Assembly (NCBI GenBank): GCA_900142905.1
Contig: FSRV01000001.1
Location: forward strand, 3,534,001-3,598,000
Direction of reading: 5' to 3'
Origin: Burkholderia sp. GAS332
GTDB taxonomy: Bacteria > Pseudomonadota > Gammaproteobacteria > Burkholderiales > Burkholderiaceae
DNA: 64,000 nt
The notes below the pieces were generated by a model. The model was not told the DNA's origin and did not search any database. It saw only the letters and a program-made list of their open reading frames with translations. Shown here in pieces: positions 57,894 through 64,000 of the stretch; within the stretch, counting starts at the first letter, position 1, and each line of letters starts with the position of its first letter. The position numbers and the translations under genes were made by a program.

Positions 57894-58353
57894 GTTCGGG
57901 GAATCCTTCCGCTACGCCACGGCAAGTTTCCGTGGATCAACCCAACATTTTACCGATCCCGGCGAGTCATGTGCAAAAACTGGGGTTTGCCCGTGAATTG
58001 AGCAGCGCCCGGCCGGCAAAACCGCGGGTGGCACGGACCGGCGCGGGGGGCCGCCGGATCGCCTCGGTTCAGCGAACTTTCCGTTGCCGAAGAGAGCCCA
58101 CGCGCGGAGGGCACCCCGCTCTCCCAGCCGCAAATTTAACAATTCACAACACTTCCGAATTAGCCATCAGGCATGCCCTACTTCATGCTCAGATCATTGT
58201 TTTAAAAGACACTTTCCGGCCTCGTCACGGACTCTTTTTGAGATTGTCCCAAGCGCCGAACACCGCTCCTGACAACGATCAGGAAACCTGAGTGTTATCT
58301 TGAATTGGACATCTCAATAAAGCTTGAGCGTTCCAACAGCGAGACAGGTTGCC
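57894..58353. other. Divergent intergenic region bamC / DUF2844
   Basis: About 460 bp with no supportable gene. The part after 58130 is AT-rich and should hold the promoter of the DUF2844-DUF3443 pair (plus) as well as that of bamC (minus). I did not find a convincing riboswitch or operator. Confidence 0.4.
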
Positions 58354-58818
58354 ATGCCAAATCCTTCTTTTTCAACGGCCCTCGCCGCCTCGGCAATGGT
58401 GGGTGCCGTGCTGTGTGCCAGCACCGATGCGCGCGCCGAATTGGGCGGCACGATGCCGACCCAGGCGACTTCGACGACCGCCGCGTCCCAAACGCTGCTG
58501 AATGGCGCCTTACGCCTGCGCACGCTGACCGATGCGGGCCACACGACCATCAACGAGTACGCGACGAATACCGGTCAGATCATCGCTTACACGTGGCAGG
58601 GCCCGACCATGCCGGACCTGCGCGCGCTGCTGGGACGGTACGCCGACTCCTACTTGACGGGTGCCGCCGCGTTGCCGCCAGACGGCAATCTGCACGCCTC
58701 GCGGGTGGCCCGCCCGGACGTGATAGTGGAATCCGGCGGTCCGATGCGCGGCTACGCAGGCCGCGCGTGGCTACCCGCAGCCTTGCCGCCGGGCGTCACG
58801 GCCGCCGATTTCCGCTGA
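58354..58818 (+). CDS. DUF2844 exported protein
   Basis: A 154-aa protein with signal peptide (SFSTALAASAMVGAVLCASTDARAELGG). The DUF2844 body has YALRLRTLTDAGHTTINEYATNTGQ-like sequence (here LRLRTLTDAGHTTINEYATN), IIAYTWQGPTMPDLRALLGRY and a C-terminal MRGYAGRAWLPAALPPGV. It comes 65 bp before the DUF3443 gene, and the two families are regular partners in Burkholderiales. With DUF3443 looking like an aspartic protease, DUF2844 could be its substrate, inhibitor or chaperone; this is speculation from pairing. Start ATG at 58354, GAGACAGG upstream. Confidence 0.8.
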   Translation: MPNPSFSTALAASAMVGAVLCASTDARAELGGTMPTQATSTTAASQTLLNGALRLRTLTDAGHTTINEYATNTGQIIAYTWQGPTMPDLRALLGRYADSYLTGAAALPPDGNLHASRVARPDVIVESGGPMRGYAGRAWLPAALPPGVTAADFR

Positions 58819-58883
58819 ATTGCCACTGACGCCGCGCGCACGCTATCAAGAAAACGCCTCGACGATCGATTGCCGACAACGCC

Positions 58884-60164
58884 ATGACACTCTCTTCTCA
58901 TCTCCGTGCCCTGCTGTTCGTCTGCGCGGCGCTCGCCGGTTGCGGCGGCGGCAGTGGCGGCTCCGCCAGCTCTCCCCAGGCAGGCTCAGCCAGCCCCGCC
59001 AGCAACCCAGCCGCCGCCAACCCGTCAGGGGCCAGCGCGCCGTCCGGGGGTGCCGCGTCCAACGTGGCCACCTCCGTGCCACAGTCGACCACGCCGAACG
59101 TTCAGCCGATCGCCGTCACCACCGCACCGGGTCTGACGCGCAACATGCTGACGACGAGCGTCACCCTCTGCCAGCCCGGCACCAGCAATTGCGCGACGAT
59201 CGACAATATTCAGGTCGACACCGGCTCGCACGGGTTACGGATTCTCGCATCTGCGCTGCCGGCCGGCTTCACACTGGCGGCGGTGGGTTCGGGCAGCGGC
59301 GTCACCGGCGAGTGCGCGGTATTTGGCGGCGGCTACGCATGGGGCGCGGTGCGCAGCGCGGACGTGCGCATGGCCGGTCAGTTGGCCTCGGCCATTCCGA
59401 TCCAGTTGATCTCCGACCCCTCCCTGCCCACCGTGCCCACCGACTGCGCGGGCTCCGGCCCGGCGATGCTGACCGTCTCGAGCCTGCGCGCCAACGGCAT
59501 TCTCGGCGTCGGCCTGTTCGCGGCCGACTGCGGCAGCGGCTGCGTCAATGCCGCGCTGCCGCGCTGGTATTACAGCTGCGACGCCAGCGGCAACTGCCTC
59601 GCGAGCACACAAGCGCTCGCGCAGCAGGTGACCAATCCGGTCAGCAGTTTCGCGCTCGACAACAACGGCGTGGTCATCGACCTGCCGTCGATCGCCGACG
59701 CCGGCGCGGTCAGCGTGTCAGGGTCGCTGATCTTCGGCATCGGCACCCAGGCGAACAACACGCTGGGCGGCGCAAGTGTGGTCAGGGCGAATTCGCAGAC
59801 GGGGTATGTGGTCACCAGCAGCGCCGGCCAGACTTACTCGACGAGCTACGTCGACAGCGGCTCCAACGCGTTCTTCTTCAGTAATAGCCAGCTGCCGCAA
59901 TGCGGTTACTGGTACTGCCCGAGTTCGACGCAATCAGCGAGCGCCTCGATTGTGGGTACCGATGGCGCGTCGAACACGGTGTCGTTTTCGATCGGCAATT
60001 CGACCGCGCTGTTCGCGTCGTCGAATAATGCCTTCGACAACCTGGCCGGCATTGCCAGCAACAGCTTCGGCTGGGGCCTGCCGTTCTTTTTCGGACGGAG
60101 GGTCTACACGGCGATCGCATCGCGCGCAACGTCGGCCGGACCGGGTCCGTATTACGCGTTCTGA
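58884..60164 (+). CDS. DUF3443 lipoprotein with pepsin-like aspartic protease motifs
   Basis: A 426-aa lipoprotein (lipobox ALAGC, Cys20, then a Gly/Ser/Ala linker to ~70). The body carries two aspartic-protease-type motifs: NIQVDTGSHGLRIL (Asp112) and TSYVDSGSNAFFF (Asp324). Between them come ANGILGVGLFA, like the DGILGLG of pepsins, and SGSLIFGIGTQANNTL, like their LxFGG segment. Near the end SFGWGLPFFFGRRVYTAIA resembles the WILGDxFxRxYYxVF strand. Order and spacing match a complete two-lobed pepsin fold, not a half-size retropepsin. Twelve or so Cys suggest disulfides. The family is formally of unknown function; protease activity is my inference. Confidence 0.75.
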   Translation: MTLSSHLRALLFVCAALAGCGGGSGGSASSPQAGSASPASNPAAANPSGASAPSGGAASNVATSVPQSTTPNVQPIAVTTAPGLTRNMLTTSVTLCQPGTSNCATIDNIQVDTGSHGLRILASALPAGFTLAAVGSGSGVTGECAVFGGGYAWGAVRSADVRMAGQLASAIPIQLISDPSLPTVPTDCAGSGPAMLTVSSLRANGILGVGLFAADCGSGCVNAALPRWYYSCDASGNCLASTQALAQQVTNPVSSFALDNNGVVIDLPSIADAGAVSVSGSLIFGIGTQANNTLGGASVVRANSQTGYVVTSSAGQTYSTSYVDSGSNAFFFSNSQLPQCGYWYCPSSTQSASASIVGTDGASNTVSFSIGNSTALFASSNNAFDNLAGIASNSFGWGLPFFFGRRVYTAIASRATSAGPGPYYAF

Positions 60165-60426
60165 GCGTTCACTGTCGGGGATCCGCCTTGACGCAAGACA
60201 GCGGCGTCAGGCGGGTTCGATTGAGCGCCCGCGCAGGCCCCTTATGAAGGTCCAATTCCGGCGCGGAAACAGAGCAAACCCTACGGACCGATCAGATTCT
60301 CCGACGCAGAAAATTCCCAAACTCCCATCCCGGGCTAATTTGATACGCCCTGACTGCAATAATCATCGTTTCCGGCTAGCGTCATCTCGATATCGTTAGT
60401 CCTGCATACCTAACAAAAGTCAAACG

Positions 60427-62298
60427 ATGGAAGTCAGCTTTTCGCTCGACCATTTCGAGCAACTCGTCTACACGCAGCAGCATACTCAAGCCTCGCTCCA
60501 GCTTATTGCCGCACTCGCGCTTCTTCAGCAAACGCGCGGCGAATTGAACGCGAGCTTCAAAGCCTCGGGCATGACCGACCTGTCTCCCGAAGCGCAACGT
60601 CAGCGTTTCTGCACGCGTCTCACAAGCGCAGCGTCCACGTTGTTCGCCGACCCGAATTTCCGGCCGCCCACCGAGTACTTCAGATTGTTCCTCACGCTGC
60701 ACGAATGGATCGGCGTGCTGTTCTCGGCCACTGCGTCAGGCAATGCGGATCACGTCACCCGTTATCTGAATCCCCGCGGCCCGGCGGATGCACAGTTTCT
60801 GCCTGGGGACAGCTTCATCGAGAAGCTATGCGTGCTCTATTCGACCGAGTCCGAGCTGGAACTCGACTTCGCCGCGCTTTGGGCGTACGACAAAACCATC
60901 GCCGCCTGTCTCGCCCTTGCATTGCTGGCACCGGTCTTCAAAGGCTCGCCAAACGCGCATCTCAAGCGTGAGGCGCTCCTTGAGTGGCTGCCCGGCAAGC
61001 TGCAGCAAATCGACGATCTGGACGACCTGCCCTCGGCCGTGCTGCACAATGCCTATATGTTCTGCAGCTATGCCGACACACCGCGGCGGCATGCGATCAA
61101 GCAGGACATCAATGTGCTGGTGCGCCGCAAGCTCGCGCAACTCGGCCTCATCGACCTGTCCGCGCCGAAGCGCACGCGTCCCAAAGGTAAACGGCGGAGT
61201 GGCAAGAAGCCCTTGATGGTGGTGGTACTGGAATGGTTCAGCGGCGCCCATTCGATTTACCGCACGCATTCGCGTACGCTCGAAGCCGCGCGCGAGCATT
61301 TCGAAGTGGTGGGTTTCGGCTTCGGTTACGCGCTCGACGAAGTCGGGCGCAACGTCTTCGACCGCTTCATCGAACTGGAGCAGCCGGACTATATCGGCGA
61401 GTGCCTGAAAACGATCCGCGACTTCGCCGAGGCCGAGCAGCCGGACGTGTTGTACATGCCAAGCGTCGGCATGTTCGTGCTAACGGTGTTCATGTCCAAT
61501 CTGCGGATTGCGCCGTTGCAGATCGCGGCGCTCGGCCATCCCGCCACTACGCATTCAGACAAGATCGACTACATCAGCGTCGAAGAAGACTACGTCGGCG
61601 ACCCGGCCTGCTTCAGCGAACAACTCATGAAGCTGCCGAAAGACGGCCAACCGTACCGCCCGTCCGTCGCGCTGCCGGACATCGTCGCGCAGACTCCGCC
61701 GCCGCGCGAGACGCTGCAGATCGTCATCACGGCCAGTGCAATGAAGCTCAATCCTGGTTTTCTCGATGCTTGCCGCGCGATCGGCGAGCGTGCCGCGACA
61801 CCCGTTGAGTTTCACTTCATGACCGGTGTGCCGTCGGGTCTGCCGTTCGACCGTCTGCGCGACGTCGTCACGCGTGCGTTGCCGGGTGCCGTCGTGCACG
61901 ACTTCCACGACTACGCCGCGTATCTGGCGCGCGTCAACCAGTCCGACCTGTTCCTCAGCCCGTTTCCGTTCGGCAATACCAACGGTATCGTCGATGCGCT
62001 GACGCTCGGCTTGCCCGGCGTATGCAAACGCGGGCCGGAAGTATTCGAGCGGATCGACGGCGCGCTGTTTGACCGCGTCGGCATCCCGTCGTGGACCACC
62101 ACGGACAGCGTCGAGGCTTACATCGCCGCCGCCGTGCGCATGATCGACCAGCACGACGAGCGCACCGCGCTGCGGCAGCGTTTGATTGATACGCAGGCGG
62201 TGCAGCGGTGCTTCGAAGGGCGGCCGCAGGCGTTCGGCGAATGCGTGCTGGAACTGATGCACGAAAACAAAAGCCGTCACGCGAACGGGACGGCTTGA
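60427..62298 (+). CDS. HMW1C-like cytoplasmic N-glycosyltransferase (GT41)
   Basis: A 623-aa protein. The N-terminal ~240 residues are helical (an all-alpha domain in HMW1C). The GT-B part begins near KPLMVVVLEWFSGAHSIYRTHS. It contains LGHPATTHSDKIDYISVEEDYVGDPACFSEQLMKLP and SPFPFGNTNGIVDALTLGLPGVCKRGPEVFERIDGALFDRVGIPSW, both diagnostic of HMW1C/ApNGT, which transfer Glc to Asn in NxS/T sequons of adhesins using UDP sugars. Length equals that of the Actinobacillus enzyme (~620 aa). No HMW1-type adhesin or two-partner secretion gene lies next to it, so its client is elsewhere. Start ATG at 60427; the ribosome binding site is weak. Confidence 0.85.
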   Translation: MEVSFSLDHFEQLVYTQQHTQASLQLIAALALLQQTRGELNASFKASGMTDLSPEAQRQRFCTRLTSAASTLFADPNFRPPTEYFRLFLTLHEWIGVLFSATASGNADHVTRYLNPRGPADAQFLPGDSFIEKLCVLYSTESELELDFAALWAYDKTIAACLALALLAPVFKGSPNAHLKREALLEWLPGKLQQIDDLDDLPSAVLHNAYMFCSYADTPRRHAIKQDINVLVRRKLAQLGLIDLSAPKRTRPKGKRRSGKKPLMVVVLEWFSGAHSIYRTHSRTLEAAREHFEVVGFGFGYALDEVGRNVFDRFIELEQPDYIGECLKTIRDFAEAEQPDVLYMPSVGMFVLTVFMSNLRIAPLQIAALGHPATTHSDKIDYISVEEDYVGDPACFSEQLMKLPKDGQPYRPSVALPDIVAQTPPPRETLQIVITASAMKLNPGFLDACRAIGERAATPVEFHFMTGVPSGLPFDRLRDVVTRALPGAVVHDFHDYAAYLARVNQSDLFLSPFPFGNTNGIVDALTLGLPGVCKRGPEVFERIDGALFDRVGIPSWTTTDSVEAYIAAAVRMIDQHDERTALRQRLIDTQAVQRCFEGRPQAFGECVLELMHENKSRHANGTA

Positions 62299-62396
62299 GA
62301 TTCGTCTTGCGCTAACCGGATCATGCCGTGTTCGTTGAGCACAGCATGAGGTACTCGCGGGGCGCTAGCCCGCGGCAACAGGCGCAACAGAAATGG

Positions 62397-62978
62397 CTAC
62401 TCGGCGGCTGAGCCGGCTACATCCGCCGGCTTGACGAGCTTTGCCGGCGCCAACCAGCTGAATACGCTCAGCGCCGAGCCGTGGAACGTGCACTCGGCCG
62501 CAGCCGGCGTGCTGGTCTTCTTCGGCTTGGCCGATTTGAGCGCGGTTGCGTCAGCCCCCGACGCAGCAAGGCTCGCCGAAGCGGCGGTAGCACTTGAAGC
62601 CGCGCCAGCCATCACACCGGAGGCAGCCGCAGCGTCCGAAGCAGCGGAAGCCACGGACACCGCGGACGCCGCGCGCACGTCCGACGCCGGGTGCGGCGCA
62701 TTGGCCAATTTCGCGGCGGAAGCTGCCGCGGATGCCGCCGAGGCGGCCGCAACCTCCGAGGCCGTCATCACATGCTCGATCGATCCTTCAACGACCACCC
62801 GCGAACCGTCGATACCGGCGCCAGTATGAGCGACCTTCAGCGTATCCGGCGACGTTTCAGCCAGCTTGCTTCGCATCAACTGCTCGCATGCGTCCGAGTT
62901 CTTGTAGACGGCCGTGCAGGCCGCCAGCAGCGTGGCAGCCGTCGTGACGCAGACGATAGAGAGAATCCGAATCTTCAT
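62397..62978 (-). CDS. Ala/Ser-rich lipoprotein of unknown function
   Basis: A 193-aa protein; lipobox TLLAACTAV gives an acylated Cys near residue 21. After a short ordered part (SDACEQLMRSKLAETSPDTLKVAHTGAGIDGSRVVVEGSIEHV) come ~80 residues of almost pure Ala/Ser (ASAASAAASAAKLANAP and similar), then KPKKTSTPAAAECTFHGSALSVFSWLAPAKLV. The segment around the two terminal Cys looks folded. The start ATG at 62978 is better than a TTG at 62996. No family recognised; low-complexity expansion makes length unreliable between strains. Confidence 0.7.
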   Translation of the reverse strand: MKIRILSIVCVTTAATLLAACTAVYKNSDACEQLMRSKLAETSPDTLKVAHTGAGIDGSRVVVEGSIEHVMTASEVAAASAASAAASAAKLANAPHPASDVRAASAVSVASAASDAAAASGVMAGAASSATAASASLAASGADATALKSAKPKKTSTPAAAECTFHGSALSVFSWLAPAKLVKPADVAGSAAE

Positions 62979-63269
62979 TGATGTTCCGTTTTTCAAGCCG
63001 TCGGCAATTGTAGCTTACGGGCTGGGGGATCGGCACCGCGCCGGCCACGTGGACGGCACAGGCAAAAGACGGCGCGGCGGCGCACCTGAACGTCCTGAAC
63101 CTCCGGGCGCACACATTGCGCGAGGCAAAGAGACGCACTGACCGCGACGCCTTGCATCGGCATCGTGTTGACCGGCCACCATATATCCGGCACGCTGCGG
63201 CCTCTTCAGCTGGACCCGCTTCCTGGGTACGGATCCGTTTTCCCACTGTGCATTGACCGGCTTTCCCGC

Positions 63270-63905
63270 ATGTTCAGCCTTGCCCTGCTCGCCGTCGCGG
63301 CTTACGCCGCCACCAATATCGACAACCTTTTCGTGCTGCTCGCCTTCCTTGGGGAAACGGGCGGCCAGCGGCGTCGCGTAATCGCCGGGCAGTTTGCCGG
63401 TTCGCTGACCTTGATCGTGGGATCGATTCTGCTGGCCGCGTTGTTGACACAACTCCCCACCGGCTATGTCGGTCTGCTCGGTATCTTGCCGATCAGCGTG
63501 GGGCTGAGCAAAGCGTGGACACGCTTTCGACCTGGCAACGCGAATCGGGAGAACGATACGCAAGCCACCGAGCGCACGCTAGCACCGGCCACGTCGGCTA
63601 CGGCCGGCGCAGGTTCGTCATGGTGGACCGTCGCGTGCGTGGCGGTCGCCAACGGCTCGGACAATCTCGCCGTCTACGTCCCCTTGTACGCGAGTCACTC
63701 GCACAGCGAGGGCACCTTCATCTCGCTGGTGTTCGTCGTGATGATCGGGCTATGGTGCGCGGGCGCGGTGTGGCTGGTGGAGCATCCGTTGCTGGGCGCG
63801 CCGATCCGGCGTTACGGTACCGCACTGCTCCCTCTGATCCTGGTGGTCATTGGCGTCTCGGTGATCGTGCAGAACGACACCTTGCGGATCGTGTTCGGCA
63901 TCTGA
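63270..63905 (+). CDS. CadD-family cadmium/cation transporter
   Basis: A 211-aa membrane protein with five to six helices in two halves. Each half has an Asn-Asp-containing motif: AYAATNIDNLFVLLAF near the start and VACVAVANGSDNLAVYVPLYAS in the middle, the mark of the CadD/LysE-like cadmium-resistance family. VWLVEHPLLGAPIRRYGTALLPLILVVIGVSVI follows. The ATG at 63270 is preferred over an upstream frame without membrane character. It may export cadmium or another cation or ammonium compound. The last 95 bp of the window hold nothing recognisable. Confidence 0.85.
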   Translation: MFSLALLAVAAYAATNIDNLFVLLAFLGETGGQRRRVIAGQFAGSLTLIVGSILLAALLTQLPTGYVGLLGILPISVGLSKAWTRFRPGNANRENDTQATERTLAPATSATAGAGSSWWTVACVAVANGSDNLAVYVPLYASHSHSEGTFISLVFVVMIGLWCAGAVWLVEHPLLGAPIRRYGTALLPLILVVIGVSVIVQNDTLRIVFGI

Positions 63906-64000
63906 GGCGGACCCAGGGCCGGCGATCCGGTCGCCGGGACAATAGGGTGTGTCCGTGGGTGGTCGCGCCGGAGCATACGAAAACGCTACGGTCCGTGCCG

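Overview
The window looks like chromosomal DNA from a GC-rich betaproteobacterium of the Burkholderia/Paraburkholderia group. Codon third positions are strongly GC. Several families typical of that group occur together: a DUF2844/DUF3443 pair, a MXKDX pentapeptide-repeat protein, OmpC-type porins, a 3-hydroxyanthranilate meta-cleavage operon, and BamC in a Burkholderia-like form. No rRNA, tRNA or CRISPR array was seen.

Region 1 (1-13.1 kb, all minus strand) is an envelope polysaccharide locus. In order of transcription it holds wecB (UDP-GlcNAc to UDP-ManNAc), a BcsB-like periplasmic subunit, NfrB (membrane glycosyltransferase with c-di-GMP-type MshEN modules), a glycosidase-like lipoprotein, NfrA (TPR plus outer-membrane barrel), and an AlgF-like and two AlgX/AlgJ-like O-acetylation proteins. 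An FkbH-like protein follows and runs off the left edge. Together they read as a c-di-GMP-controlled, probably ManNAc-containing and O-acetylated exopolysaccharide machine. It combines parts known separately from the phage-N4-receptor (Nfr), cellulose (Bcs) and alginate (Alg) systems.

Region 2 (13.6-30 kb) begins with a DUF523 gene and then a 14-kb metabolic island. The island is bracketed by two ~850-bp elements (14371-15226 and 29131-29974) in opposite orientation, each with ~220-bp terminal inverted repeats and no transposase. Inside are an SsuABC/TauABC-type transporter, an extradiol-dioxygenase-like protein, an FAH-family hydrolase, a GntR/FCD regulator, a DapA-family aldolase, an esterase, a VOC protein, a D-2-hydroxyacid dehydrogenase, two porins, an LVIVD beta-propeller protein and a small cytochrome c. 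GTATAC-type palindromes at three promoters suggest one local regulon. Three tandem hairpins lie between the binding-protein gene and the rest of its operon.

Region 3 (30-40 kb, minus strand) is a tightly overlapping operon nbaE-H-J-I-G-F-C-D followed by kynU and an amino acid permease. It encodes the route from kynurenine or 3-hydroxykynurenine through 3-hydroxyanthranilate to pyruvate and acetyl-CoA.

Region 4 (40-64 kb) is mixed core and accessory sequence: a 5'-truncated ferritin-like gene, a DUF4397 lipoprotein, a FadH-like reductase and two EamA exporters. It also has a periplasmic methionine-sulfoxide/hypochlorite-defence set (DUF1223, cytochrome b, YedY-like enzyme, Met-rich MXKDX protein), rnk, thiC under a TPP riboswitch, lldP and bamC. 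At the right end are a DUF2844/DUF3443 pair in which DUF3443 shows pepsin-like aspartic protease motifs, an HMW1C-type (GT41) cytoplasmic glycosyltransferase, an Ala-rich lipoprotein and a CadD-type transporter. A 51-aa membrane protein gene is proposed at 56321-56476.
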